Source: Bedellia somnulentella
Taxonomy: Eukaryota; Arthropoda; Insecta; Lepidoptera; Bedelliidae
Assembly (NCBI GenBank): GCA_963576735.1
Contig: OY755188.1
Span: 992,001 to 1,056,000, forward strand
DNA length: 64,000 nt
Reading direction: 5' to 3'
Shown: positions 44,698 through 57,600 of the stretch, in pieces
How the letters are laid out: each line of letters begins with the position of its first letter
How positions within the stretch are numbered: the stretch's first letter is position 1
Program-made: the position numbers and the translations under genes
Notes under the pieces: generated by a model
What the model was told of the DNA's origin: nothing
What the model saw: the letters and a program-made list of their open reading frames with translations, nothing else
Databases searched by the model: none

Positions 44698-44824
44698 TGT
44701 TCCCAAGGAAAACTAAAATATATATTACTTGAAAAGTTTTTCCTAAGCAAACTTACCTATACCTATACTTTACCTAGGTATTATAGATACGAATACATGT
44801 TTTCTTTCTTTCTTTATGTGCATG

Positions 44825-44985
44825 AGTCAACATCCCAACTCGTCACAGCCCATATATATCACCACCGAGGGGCTCAAGCCTACCCTGTATAAGCTGATTA
44901 CTGATTAGGCCATAGTCTACCACACTGACTAAGTGCGGGTTGGAAGACTTACGACTATTAGGTGCCTTCCGAAGCACGGCATTTC
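44825..44985. repeat. SINE-C-like repeat, copy 2
   Basis: Matches 23183-23350 over CGTCACAGCCCATATAT, GAGGGGCTC and TGCGGGTTGG. Confidence 0.6.
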
Positions 44986-45022
44986 ATAATTTTCGGATAA
45001 TCAAGTGATTCATGCCTTTATA

Positions 45023-45246
45023 CGGTGAGGGAAAACATCGTGAGGAAACCCACATGGCTGAGTTGTACTTAGTCATGTGACAGTGAATTCGTACAAAACG
45101 GTGATAGGCTTGCCCCCTATCACGTGAGTACACTGTCCATGCAAAACGTGGGTACTCTGAACACCAGGTGACAAAGTCACGTGATGTTCAGAAGTATTAG
45201 TACCTCTGCCAACCCCTTCGGGGATATTCGGCGTGAACGTTTATGG
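45023..45246 (+). mobile_element. SINE-B copy, head missing
   Basis: Begins at GGTGAGGGAAAACATCGTGA and runs to GGCGTGAACGTTTATGGT. Confidence 0.83.
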
Positions 45247-45300
45247 TATTTTATGTAATTATAAAATAAACTAGGTTAAAGCTAACGAATTAAATTTGTG

Positions 45301-45372
45301 TGTTAACTCCTCTGTTATCGAATCCGATACATCCGGAATCGAAGCGCTTTGCCACTATACCACAGGGGCAGT
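45301..45372 (-). repeat. tRNA-like remnant
   Basis: Reverse strand: CCCCTGTGGTATAGTGGCAA then AGCGCTTCGATTCCGGATG ... ACAGAGG, with a 6/7 acceptor pairing and a good A box, but no proper T loop. Probably a decayed tRNA or tRNA-derived SINE head. Confidence 0.35.
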
Positions 45373-45726
45373 CAAACATAACATACAACAATGCAATTAC
45401 ACGCCTACCATACAAAATTATCGAAAGCGCCCGATAGCCATTAATATCAATATCTCCCTTGCCATTTGAAAAGTAAAACTCATTTACCCGCGCAATGTCG
45501 CAGCCATAGAATTATTGAAACCACACGCTTATTGACGGGGTCGGCAGAGGGTGTAAACGAGTGTGCTCTGTTTATATTGAAAGTTAAACTGAGCTGAATA
45601 AAGTTTGGGGTGAACTTTTACACTTTTATTGAACTCTGGGAAATTGGCGAGTTGTTATACTGGTATGCATTATAATGAAGATAAGGGCAGCTTCAGATTA
45701 AATATTCTTTATAGAGATTATCTAAC

Positions 45727-45863
45727 ATATACTCACGGCTATAATTCCCTAGAAGGGGTAGCCAGAGCCAAGGAATTATAAATTCCTCAGCCACTTTTGT
45801 AAGTTGAGTGGGGAAAAGGCGGTAAAATAAAGGTTTTTGGTGATGGGTCTCCAACCGCATCCT
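45727..45863 (-). mobile_element. SINE-A copy, head truncated
   Basis: Tail ATACTCACGGC to GGTCTCCAACCGCATCC, then it breaks into a TA microsatellite. Confidence 0.8.
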
Positions 45864-45899
45864 ACTATATTATATAATATATATATATATATATTATTT
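45864..45899. repeat. (TA)n microsatellite
   Basis: About 35 bp of almost pure TA immediately after a truncated SINE-A. Confidence 0.8.
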
Positions 45900-46011
45900 T
45901 AATAGAGAAGAAACAAAGTATGTCATTTTCCGTAAGGGTTTTAGTTTATTGGCACTGAATTAGCGAAGCAAACGTATGACCAACAGAAGTTAGAAAATAG
46001 AATCAACCAAG

Positions 46012-46247
46012 TGTAGTGTCGGCTTAGAATAGCACTACCCCATTTCTTCCGGTGGGTGTACGTAGAAGGCGACTAACGGTATTGGGGCTTTTAAGGGATT
46101 TTTGGGCGATGCGGTTGGAGACCCATCACCAAGAACCTTTATTTCACCATCTATTCCCCATGCACCTTCCAAAAGTGGCTGAGGAATTTATAATTCCTTA
46201 GCTCTGGCTACCCCTTTCTTGGGATTAAAGCCGTGAGTATATGTATG
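46012..46247 (+). mobile_element. SINE-A copy
   Basis: GTGTAGTGTCGGCTTAGAAT head to GTGAGTATATGTATGTA; full length. Confidence 0.87.
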
Positions 46248-46737
46248 TAATCAACCAATCAGGGTGCAAGGATAACTTAATTTAACAATTCGTTTGTTCG
46301 GAATGTTTTCATAAATGTTTGTACTAAACTACGTTTGTGGTTTCCGCTCTATTAAGTTTTAAGTTCTCTATGATATTGTCTGACGGTATTCCAATGTGGT
46401 TTGGATCACATACCTACATAGTACATCTCCCCGAATGACCTTAAATCTATTGACCTTAACATCAAGGTTTTCTGGAAGAGAAAGTTGGTAGTGTACTTCT
46501 TTGTAAAACTGTTTTATTATATTTTTTGAAGAATTTTCTAATCAATTAATAATTTGTGTACTCACCTTAAAATTTCTGTTACCTCTCTTATCTTATTTTG
46601 ATAGTAAAGATATAATAAAAAAATGCCAAGTCATCAAGGCTACAAAGTCTGCTGATAAACATACACACGAGAAACATAACCCTCCGTGTGTCCATCGTTG
46701 GGTAAAAAAATATGCTTTTGAGCTTTATTATATGACA

Positions 46738-46983
46738 TACATACATACTTATACTCACGGCTATAAATCCCTAGAAGGGGTAGCCAGAGCTAAGGAATTA
46801 GAAATTCCTCAGCCACTTTTGGAAGTTGCGTGGGGAAAAGATGGTAAAATAAAGGTTGCTGGTGATGGGTCTCCAACCGCATCGCCCAAAAATCCCTTAA
46901 AAGCCCCAATACCGTTAGTCGCCTCTTACGTACACCCACCGGAAGAAATGGGGTAGTGCTATTCTAAGCCGACACTACACAGC
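46738..46983 (-). mobile_element. SINE-A copy
   Basis: Full length; CATACATACATACTTATACT tail, CGACACTACACAGCA head. Confidence 0.87.
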
Positions 46984-47372
46984 AGTATTATATAAGTGAG
47001 TTGATTTTCATAACTTTTGACCTGTTAAACGCGATATAGGGCAAATTAGGGTTCTCAGATAACAATAGATAACTAAATGATAGGGAGTCCAATAAAAGTA
47101 TAACAATATATTTTTTTATTAACAAGCTCTTTTTGTAAGCCAATGTTTAGGGCGTGACTAATGCATTTATTTTGATATCAATGGCATTAAATTTATACTA
47201 ATGATGCATTTCATGTAATCTTTCGTTATTCCAGGTTTTTATGGGATGGGTTCCCTTTCGAAACGGTAGCATATTAATTATTATTGATTGTCATTTACAT
47301 GTCATAGTCCATGTATACTAATTATGAAGAGTAAATATTTTACTAATGTAATTTTTTATAATGTAATGTAAT

Positions 47373-47614
47373 TGCCGTGTAGTGCCGGCTAAGAATGTCG
47401 CTACCCCTTTCTACCCACGGGTGTCGTAAGAGGCGACTAAGGGTATTGGGGATTTTCATTGGATTTTTGGGCGATGCGGTTGGAGACCCATAACCAAAAA
47501 CCTTTATTTTTACCATCTTTTCCCCACTCAACTTCCAAAAGTGGCTGAGGAATTTATAATTCCTTAGCTCTGGTCACCCCTTCTAGGGAAATATAGCCGT
47601 GAGTATATGTATGT
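47373..47614 (+). mobile_element. SINE-A copy
   Basis: TGCCGTGTAGTGCCGGCTAA head to GTGAGTATATGTATGTA; full length. Confidence 0.88.
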
Positions 47615-47762
47615 AATTTTTTTGGCCCTTAAAAGCTCAGCCTATTGAATGAAGAAAATCTTTCATCTATAAAAATATAGGCTATATTCAGGACACAAAA
47701 TTTCATATGATTCACTTATAAGGAATGAAAAGTGACTGATAGAGCCTTAGAAAATTTAAATC

Positions 47763-47915
47763 TTTTTGTTCATGAAAACCTCATGTGGGGATTATTACTA
47801 ATAAACCAATGGCAGCCATTGACACGGTAGCTCAATTGGCAGAGCGTCGGAGCGTATACCCGAGGTCGCGGGATCGAATCCCGCTTGTGTCGAAATTTTT
47901 CTTTATTTATTTATT
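47763..47915 (+). repeat. tRNA-like repeat with one flank
   Basis: TTTTTGTTCATGAAAACCTC block, then GACACGGTAGCTCAATTGGC, AGAGCGTCGGAGCGTATACC, GGTCGCGGGATCGAATCCC and GTGTCGAAATTTTTC. The arms are not inverted here. Confidence 0.72.
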
Positions 47916-48256
47916 AGAGCCTTAGAAATTTGAAAAATAACACTACTCGGTAGACTAGTTCATCTACGAGTATATGAATATGATGGCTCATGAAGCCGTA
48001 GCACGAGCGCTATTTTATCGTCACCATATCGCTTAGAATGAGATGACAGTATACAATACAAAGTGCGTATGAGATGACCGTTTTATACCAAGCGATATCT
48101 AGTTATACTGGTTTTCTTATTAAGTCCATAACTACATAAAAACTTTTCTGATTTCTTCATCGTACCAAGGAGACACTTTTTTAACTTTATCCCAAAACTC
48201 CCCTTCTCTCCCCCAATTTCATTAACAAATTCAAATTCACTCAACTCAACTCATAC

Positions 48257-48350
48257 CTTCACGCCGAATATCCCCGAAAGGGTTGGCAGAGGTAGTTACT
48301 ATTACTTTTGAAAATCACATGACATTGTCACTTGGTGTTCAGAGTACCCA
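48257..48350 (-). mobile_element. SINE-B 3' fragment
   Basis: CTTCACGCCGAATATCCCCG to GGTGTTCAGAGTACCCACGA only. Confidence 0.7.
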
Positions 48351-49429
48351 CGACTTCCCACGATTATTAACTAGGATACTAGGGAACCGATTCATGCTAG
48401 GTTCGGCATATATTGTAAATAGTGTTATTTCGTTTTATTTCTTTTTATTAGTAATAGTTAATCTTTAAGTTAAAAATAATGACATACTAACAAAAACTAA
48501 CATATTAAATAAGTATTTCGATGTTACTAACTTACTAACTGCATATGGATCTTGTATATCCGAAATAAAGTTTTTTATTATTATTTTATTATTATTATTA
48601 ACACATTTTGAGGTAGCAGTATAACAAGAAGTTTATCAAATAAAACAAGCTAATAAATTTCATATGACATTTATTTAATGTATTTTGTAAAAAACGCATT
48701 TGTCGTAAACTAATTGGCGCTCAGTCATCCATCGACAGACAAACAGACATGCACGTTGCGAGTAACAAAGCAAGCGACACAAGTAAACTTGCAAACGAAA
48801 CCGAATAACTAACTTGTATGTTGAACTAGCACGGAGTTCATATAAGACGATAAAATTGAGATAAGTAAATGGCTTTTGGCGGAATTGAGATTGTATTGTG
48901 CTAATTAACTATCGTGCTAGCTCTACCGGTGCAGTCGGATTTTTATACAGTCGTTTAATTGACGTTAGTAAACGTAATACTAAGAAGAAAAATGGGTACA
49001 TTTCTATTGTTTCTCTGATGTTTTGAGCTATATCTTTCCGAACGTTAGGTTTATTTCTATAGAATTTGAAAGACCCTATACTAAAGGCGTGTGGGATACT
49101 GACAGATTTTGTACGAATAATCTGTCAATTTGTCACCTATTGCGTGACATACTCGCTCTCACACGTTTCATGATACCTATAAAGTACGTTTACGGACACC
49201 AAGTTAGAAAGAATAGTACTCAAAACATTAGAATGAAAGCAGAATATACTCTTATCTCTTTCACTACATAGCATTACTTTACTTCGACGTGAAGAATACG
49301 ACTCTATAAAACACACTAGGCCCGAAGTTCTTCCGTTAGCTATTATACAGTTTGTTTGCTAGTAACCTAAAAATATTTAGAAGTGACATTTCAGATTTAA
49401 TTTAATTATACTATGAGATATGTGTGCTC

Positions 49430-49505
49430 TCTAATTCCTTAGCTCTGGCTACCCCTTCTAGGGATTTATAGCCGTGAGTATATGTATGTATGTATGTATG
49501 TATGA
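49430..49505 (+). mobile_element. SINE-A 3' fragment
   Basis: CTCTAATTCCTTAGCTCTGG to GAGTATATGTATGTATG; the last 75 bp of the element. Confidence 0.75.
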
Positions 49506-51489
49506 AAACACATTAAAAAAGTTAACTTTTAAAATTCTAATTTGATATCTTTGTATATGATCTAAAGCATTAAATTTAAATTGTCACTTCTGAATAATTT
49601 AAGTCTTGTGGTGAAGATATAAATTGGTGATACAATAATATAGTTTTAAACATTGATTAACATCGCATCATTTTGCTACATTCTTCATCGAATAATATTG
49701 ATACAAAAACACAGGTGATCAACTAATCTTAAGTTAGCGTTAAAACTGCATCAACTAAAAAAAACTGGATATCAAGTCTTTGTTTTACGAAATTTTTATG
49801 ACATTTCTCTTAATATTCATGAGAATAATTTTTATTTCACATTTATTCAATATAATCTTTTGTTTTCATGCTCATTAAAAGCCATTGATCACCTTATGGG
49901 AGTGATGTTTAGGTGTTGATTTTAGAAGCCTCCGATGACATATAAAATCCTTACTTCTAGAAAAGTACTAAAAATATAACATCCCTACTTGTACCAAATG
50001 GCAATATAACTTAGGAAAACCTTCGGTTTAAATTAAAAGAGAAATACTATGTATCACTGAGGTAGCTTACATGTGACATAAAAATATATTATTTAAATTC
50101 TAAGTCAATTTACCATTTTTCGTAAGTCAAAAATTATAAAAGTCAAATACTTAAAAGACAATTAAAGGCAAATATGAATATTGGATTTTATTGGTGGGTA
50201 TTTAATTTCCATAATTCTTAACTCTAATTGGCTTTTGAAGACTTGTCAAAGGAAAAATAAATTAACGACCGTACATTAGATTAGATTCGAAAATGATGAT
50301 AATGAAAAGATGTCGAAAATATCGAAAAGAAATTCGATTTTTTCGACAAGTATTATAAAATTACTTTTTTAGGATAAATTAAACAGGCGTACGGCTGATA
50401 TTAATAGGAAATTTTCTTATTCTAAATGAATACCTAAATAATTCAACTTGGTAAAGCTATTTTCATTATCCTTGTTTCAGTGTTCTAGGCATCGATAGTT
50501 CAAAATGATATCAGAAAATTACCTCAACAAAGATAAATGAAATAGGTATTCATAGCTTATGTACATTTTATATACAATAACTACGGTTAAAATATCCTAA
50601 CATATATTTATGGATAAGAAAATATTGGTTTGCGATTCACTTGTTTATTTGATCTCTGTTTGTGATGATTTATAAGCGTTGGGTTAATCTTTCATAATAG
50701 TGCTAGAGTGGTCAATAATCTATGTTAGATGTAATAAAAAATATTTATTTAATATTTCAGACTTGCATTTGTTTTAAAAGCGATAGCGAAAGTCACTATT
50801 AATAATAAATTATATTTGATTTTAAATTCATAAAAAAACATATTAATTAAAATTTAAAATAAATTGCCTTTAAAAAAACGTAGTTACAAAATAAAGTTTA
50901 ATATACGACGCAATTGTTGTGACTGATTTAATATAAAATTTACTGTACAGACATTAAAAAGGTTAAAAACTTCAATAGAAGAAGATCCACTTACATAGAA
51001 GGCACACTTTGTACCTAAGCAGAAGCATTTATAATAATAACATCAATAATAATCACTTACGTACTACCTATCTTAGACAGATCATTTTTAAAAAGAACAT
51101 TTTGAATTAAAACTAAACTCCTTCCAATATAAACCAGGACGTTTATAACAGTATTTTAGACTAAAAATTCGTCTTTTGGCAGTTCTCAATACTGTTTGAC
51201 ATCTTGATCACATAGATTACTTTTTCAAATGTTGTCACAAAAATAAGTACAATGTTAAATAACAATTTGAAGAAAACTTAGGAATCATTTAGTAGACGAT
51301 AAAAGTCAATGGCAGTGAACTGATTTTAGTCAAACCACGATTGTGCTCAGTAAAACAATATAACTTTCAAGAACTACCACTGCAAATTAAAATCCGTATA
51401 GCAGATGATAATGTTCAATCTTATAAAACACAAGTTTAAACAACTGGGCTAAATCCTTTAAATAATTATCAAAAACTAAGCTCGTCACT

Positions 51490-51613
51490 TTAAACTGCGG
51501 AATTCTTTCCAATGATGGTACCACTAGTGGCATACACTCGATGTCCATCAAATTCTACGGATGAGTTTCGTTTCATTGCGTCTTGGCCGTCCTTCAATGG
51601 TTCCTTTTCATCT
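51490..51613 (-). CDS. Fas2: Fas2 terminal coding exon
   Basis: Completes a split Arg or Thr codon, then [10 protein letters not shown] ... [15 protein letters not shown] and IIGKNSAV, stop at 51490-51492. Acceptor TTTGCAG. The C-terminal NSAV is a class I PDZ ligand. The 3' UTR continues leftwards for an undetermined distance. Confidence 0.95.
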
Positions 51614-54600
51614 CTGCAAAGTCACATTTTACTTTTAGGACACTGTTTTAATGATTTGGGAAAGGCGACATATTTAAGTTTTTTTTAGGAAATTATTATT
51701 TAATTTTTGAAAATACAAAATCTCTGAAATCGAGAAAATCAAAGACAAAGAAGAAGGCGTTTGTGATATGATTTTGCCTTGAGATGGATTGTGAGAAAAA
51801 AATGCCAAACTGAGAATATCTCATGCAAGCAAAGATTTAATTTCAAGTATTAAATTAGTTTATATGGTTACAGGTAGTACAAGTAAGTCTTTGTTTCGAA
51901 AATATAAGTTTACGTTGTCTACATACATATGTTGCCTTTCCTAATTTTTAAATTTATTTTATTTACAAAAGAGCAAGTGTTACTGTACACGAGTGCTAGC
52001 ATATTTAAAGCGTTTCATAAAATTTACAAAAAAAAACTCGAATGTAACACCATGCCGATGCAATTCAAGCAAATGCATAAAAAATAGTCTGTAATAAAAT
52101 AAATCGATATTTTTACAAAGCTAAATGAAAAAAAAACAACATCAAATAGGTTATTTTTGAAGGAAGATAATAATCATTTTTGGATTATAGCCAAATAATT
52201 GAGCGGTAATCAAAAATAAAAATAAATCATGTTTTCAAAATAAGCAGCAAAAGCAAAAATGTTAGATATCTTCCTTCAATTTAAAAAGTAAAATAAAATG
52301 GAAAAGACCAAGGACAGTATGCTAGAAGGATTTAAAAATAATCCAATTTTTATCTTACACAGGTGTTGTCGGGACATAACTATCGAAGGAGCGGGTAATG
52401 CAGCGTGAAGGAAAACAATATATTAGTTGAGTGCTCTCCATACTACTCGCAATTTCGGTTAAAATATGTTCGGAGGTTGTAACATGTTACAGGGTATTTT
52501 ATACAGTTCAACTTCAAATTGAGAAAAGCGTTTAGATTGTGTGGAAGCAAAAAGTGAGGTGCATTTTTGGTTTATTTTACTATTATATTTCTTGTCTTTT
52601 ACACTCAAATTTTGTACCGTTGACGTAATTTTGACTGATCCACGAACCGATTGCTGAACTATTTTAGAATGGAAAACCAAAAATAGGTACTATCGTGTCT
52701 TATCTTAAAGTACTGGATGAGATTTTGCGAAAACTTAGGTATATTTATTTACACTATAAAATTTCAGTTCAACCGATCCCAAACTAAACTTATTACAAAC
52801 TTACAACTTCTTTTGCAAGTTTAACAGGAGATTTAACCCAAAACCGTTAAGATCCGACACATCTACAAATCGAACTGCATCAACTAAACCGTACGAAGCA
52901 GCAAAGACTCTGAAAGCGATATTTACAAGATCAGTGGCCCAGCCAAAGAATTCAACGGATACTTGGCCTCAAGTCATCAAGTGCTCACTCAAAGCATGCG
53001 ACTTTTACTTAGATGATCTTACGTCGGGGTCGGTAGGAGCTTGACGGGCGGCGGCAGGGGCGCGGGGGAGGGGGGCGCCTTCGCACTGCAATAAGGGATT
53101 GGGAAGCGCCAGCCGTACAAACTAGTGGAAGAAATATCTTATAGATACTTACTTATATAATAAAGGGACTAAAATAGACTTAATCATCTAAACGTTTCAG
53201 AAACTGAAATCTACCAGTTTTGGTCATCTTTAGTTTTTGCAGATTAAATGATGTAATAAGGGATTGGAAAGCTCCAGCCGTATAAAAAAGTGAAAACACT
53301 CCTCATTGATAGAAACTCACGTAAAATCTACCGGTTTCAATTCTCTTCCAAGTTCTTGTAATAAGAGGTTGGGTATCGCCAGCCGAACAAACTAGTGGGA
53401 ATAACTATCTGCTTGATACACTAATTCACATAGAAGTTTAAGGGATTCTAAAATCTACCAGTTTAATCGTTTTCAAGTTTTTGAAGATTTTATGCTGCAT
53501 TAAGGGATTGAGCAGAGCCAGCCGTGCAAACTAGTGGGAACAAATATATCATAAATGTTAAATCACATTAAACTATGATTCTCTAAAATCTACCAGTTTT
53601 GCTCATCTTCTAACTTTGCATATTTAATGTAAGTTGATAAGAAGATTGATATTTTTTATTGATTGATTCGTATTTCTATTCAAATAAGTGAGATATTATA
53701 ATTTGCTGAGTTACTGAACACAGTGAGGTGATTGAAGAAACAAAATTAAGATGAACAATGTGTGAAAATTACCTTCCCAATTTGGCTTCGTCGTCGTTGT
53801 GGTTTTTGACACGTTTTCCGCACATTGTGGCGATGACTCCTTGACGTCTAAAGCACAGGAGTAGAAGGTCCACGAAGAGAAGACACAAGAAGACTCCAGC
53901 CAGAGCTAGTCCAATTATTGCTCCACTAGATAATAGTTGAGGAGGAGCAAACCCGGAACGTTCAACACCTAAATAATATAATTATATTAGAATTGTGCAC
54001 ATTTGGTTTTAAGAAGAGCAGTAGATCTCTTTTTATAAATTTTATTTTCTTTGAGGTTTAGTAATTGTATATTTTTTTATTAAAACTCAATAAGAATTTT
54101 TGATATTTCAATAAGTCCAAACACGACTGGAAAAAAATTCAGGAAATCTACAGCTCTTCGTAATATAGGTGTTAAAAGTATATAAAGATGATAAAAGCTC
54201 AAGACGATGTTAAAATGATTGCAATAAATATGTGTAGTTTCAGTATGCATAGTGCAGTACACAGAAGGATAAACGAGCGTTTTTCTGTGTGCAGCATTCA
54301 TCACAATCATATACGGTGACAAGAGGAGTGCTTTCAGTTCAAGATCACGTGCACCCAATCACCAGATAATTTTACATAAAAATACATGTATCATAAACGC
54401 TTAATAATTTTGAATATCTTCGAAAGCTCTCCAATATCATGAAATGGGGTTTGAATGTTTTGTAAATAAAAACCAAAATGATGCACAATTTCTCACTACC
54501 CAACATAATGCTAAGAACATAAACTCGTCAAGATGCTAAGTCCCAAATGATTGCAGGTAAATTTCAAACCCCATAACAATACAACAATAATATAATATAA

Positions 54601-57600
54601 AGAATAAATGTCGATGCAACAAATAAATAGAAATCTTTTAAACGAAGAAACAACCATCACCTATCATAAGACACATATATTAATACCCGAAAATAATTTG
54701 AAAATAATTTCCAAGCTACACTAAGAATTTTTGATCCTGCAACTCAGACAATCATGCTACAAGGGATTTCTAATAAAAATATAACCTAGAAATACATGAT
54801 CGTCGAGCTTGAAATCTGAAAGAAAATTTGCAAGTTGCTATTTAGCATGCCATTAAAGAAGATTAAAGAAAAACTATGCAAGAATAATTATTAAGTTTGG
54901 ATAACATGCAGACAATTAGTACAGCATAACAAAAAGATTTCATATAAGTAATGAACGGTTAGATCTATACGTGATAATGCTATTAATACAAAATATATTT
55001 ACCCATTTTTCAGTCAGGGTCACTCAAGATTCACTTGTTAGGAGTTGTCCAAACAAATCAACTTGATACTTAACATCTTGACAGCTTTTAAAATACTACT
55101 CCTTTATCAGATTTAAAGTTTAATATTGTGCATCTTGTTCGAAATAATCTGACAAGAATTTGTGAAACCTTTTTTTTTGAGGAGAGCGAAATCAAAGTTA
55201 AATGGGCTATGTTTTAAAAACATTTATTTTTCCACATTGGTCAATATTTTCTCTACTTGAACTGACGACATTTTTCGCATTTGTTGAACTAACTACCCTA
55301 ATTTACATAAGATTTAATTTCGATTTTCTTTCTGTTTCAACATATATTATAAAGTAAGCAGTCGTGTTTAAGTCTTATATAATTACTTAATAACCTATTC
55401 TTAAATTTTATTACACTGAAATTCATCATATTCCTAAGAATTTATAGTCTGGCAGTGTTAATTTATGGTTTGTCTTATTGTATACATTTCGTCAACAGAG
55501 GAGTAAAGTGCTTGAGTAGAAAGTCTTCTAAAAATCATTTCATTATAAACATTATCAAGTAGAATAATTTCAACAATATCACAAGTAAATTAGTTCATCT
55601 CTGGATATTTACAGAACGCTTATCAGAGATAAAGTCCACGGTTATTTATATAGAAATTGTTATGAGCAGCAAAATCATGAAATCCCTTGCCAGTAGGCCA
55701 CTTTTGTATTTGCTTGCACTTCCGTTTGGGTTACCTAGAAAATATTATTTGAGATAAAATGTAATTTTAAATATATTACATAACAGAATATCAAACACCA
55801 ATATTTTTAAAGAAAATTAAACTTACCAAATCATAAATTAACACTACAAAATATAAATTCATTTTTGAGAACATAAAATATTCTAAAGGTCACTACAAAT
55901 ATTTGCACTGCTTTCGATTATGAACACAAACTAGATGAGTAAAACCATGCAAAATGACAAAGACATTCCTTTTAAATAAAAACAAAGATTGTAATAATGT
56001 ACCTAATACCGTTATGAATAATGTTATAACACCTGTCAGAAGGCTGTGGCAAGAAGAAGCTGGTAACAGACCAAATGACAAAACGTTAAAAAACTCATTA
56101 ACAAAATTAGTCTGCAATTAAATTAAGAAATAATAATAGACATTGTACTATTGCATTCAAATTGTACTTTACAAAACAAAACACAAAAACTGAAAACAGA
56201 AGCGCTCAAAACTAACAAAACTGAAGCAGAAAATGTTTCAAACGTACAAGCTGATGATGGTAAACAACATAATGACGCTAAAACAAGAATATTGCTTCAC
56301 TCCAAAGGAATGAAGTGGGTTGGTGGTGATGTAAACATCGTAGAAGCCAGCTCTGATGGGAAGTTCGTTACTTTCTTCGTTGTACTCACCAAGGGCAGTT
56401 TGAATGTACAGATGTGAGGGAAGAGAGAATCCAAGAACATTGTGAGCTCGTAATTGCATTCTGTATCGAGTATCGGGTCTAAGACCTCGGACTTCGTAAC
56501 TTATAGCTTCGTAGGATTTGAGCTCTTCCGTTGTGCATTCGGAGGTTGACGATATTCGCCATTCGCCACTGATTTTTAACACCTGCAATGAAATTATTTT
56601 GTTAGCTCATGTCTTGCTAGCAAGACTCAATAGTTGGCTTTTTAGGGATACAAATAAATATTTTTTTTTTTCCGATTTCAAGAATTGAATAACTTTAAAT
56701 GTATCGTCCTGATATCTTATAAAACTTCTAATATGAATATTCATTTTTTATTTTTAAATTTATATAAATAAGAGACTCGAGTTTTTTAGCAGTTTTAAAA
56801 AATATCTGAATTATTCCAACGAACTTACTGGGCAATAGCTGATTTCGTACATATCGACAGGTTCTCCATTGTGAGCGGGAATTTTCCATCTTAACTCATA
56901 TCGGTCAGCGAATTTGGTGTGCACTATGGATTCTGACGTTATGTTTTCTCTCCATTTGGGCGATTCCGGGGGCGATCTACAAATAAAAAATATATTATGA
57001 TCTAATCGAGGTTTCACAAAACCCTAGTTATAAGTCAGAAGTTGATACATTTTTGAAATATTTAACTGGTTTGGTGAATGAGATCCAATGCTGAATTAAA
57101 ATAGATGATAATTTAATATAACATTCATTAATAGTGTAAAAATTATAATGACGACACGTGTTGAGATTATTTGAAAGGTTCCATTTTTTCTTTCGACTAA
57201 AATGTACATATATAAACTCCATTAGAAAAGAAAGATGACCAAGTTAGTAATTTTGATGGTATCTTGGCTTTTGGTCACGTTTGATTAGTTTTCATATCAA
57301 GATTGCTGCTAAACAATTATTTCTTTGTGCAAAATTTTATCAAATTAATAAATAAAACTTTACCTCCTCGGCATATCAATAGTAATAGGCGCTCCCCAAG
57401 TGCCCGCCCCAACTTGATTAACAGCAGCAAATCTAAAGTCATAACTATACATAGGCTTCAAGTCCTCAACTATGTACGGCGAATTGACGGACCAAGTTCG
57501 ATTCCTGGCGAAGTTCCAATCGTAGTTGCCGTTCTCTTTGTACTGAGCTGTGAAAGCTAAAATCGGGGGACCCATGTCTTCTCCTGGGCCTACTATGTTG

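Larger units (their letters stand above)
29247..51489. other. Gene-poor, retroposon-dense interval
   Basis: No credible protein gene in 22 kb. It holds at least 16 SINE-A copies or parts, six SINE-B copies, LINE 3' ends, two tRNA-like repeats and one SINE-C-like copy, listed separately. Stretches where I see nothing assignable are about 30000-30380, 30905-31390, 32620-33080, 34130-34970, 36435-36985, 37245-38040, 38835-39290, 39700-42060, 42315-44325, 47040-47370, 48350-49430 and 49510-51489. The last of these probably includes the Fas2 3' UTR and flank. All are AT-rich, with open frames under 120 codons and no domain I recognise. Confidence 0.6.

Noticed and set aside
45301..45372. tRNA gene on the minus strand
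   Set aside because: The A box is good but there is no proper T loop and the acceptor has a mismatch; kept only as a remnant.
46732..46956. Short protein frames such as this, and those at 35432-35722, 47343-47531 and 58160-58435
   Set aside because: All lie across SINE-A sequence; identical peptide strings recur at each copy.
30672..49505. Regularly recurring 245-bp blocks that could suggest an array
   Set aside because: Dispersed in both orientations with variable truncation and ATGT tails: SINE-A retroposons, not CRISPR or satellite.
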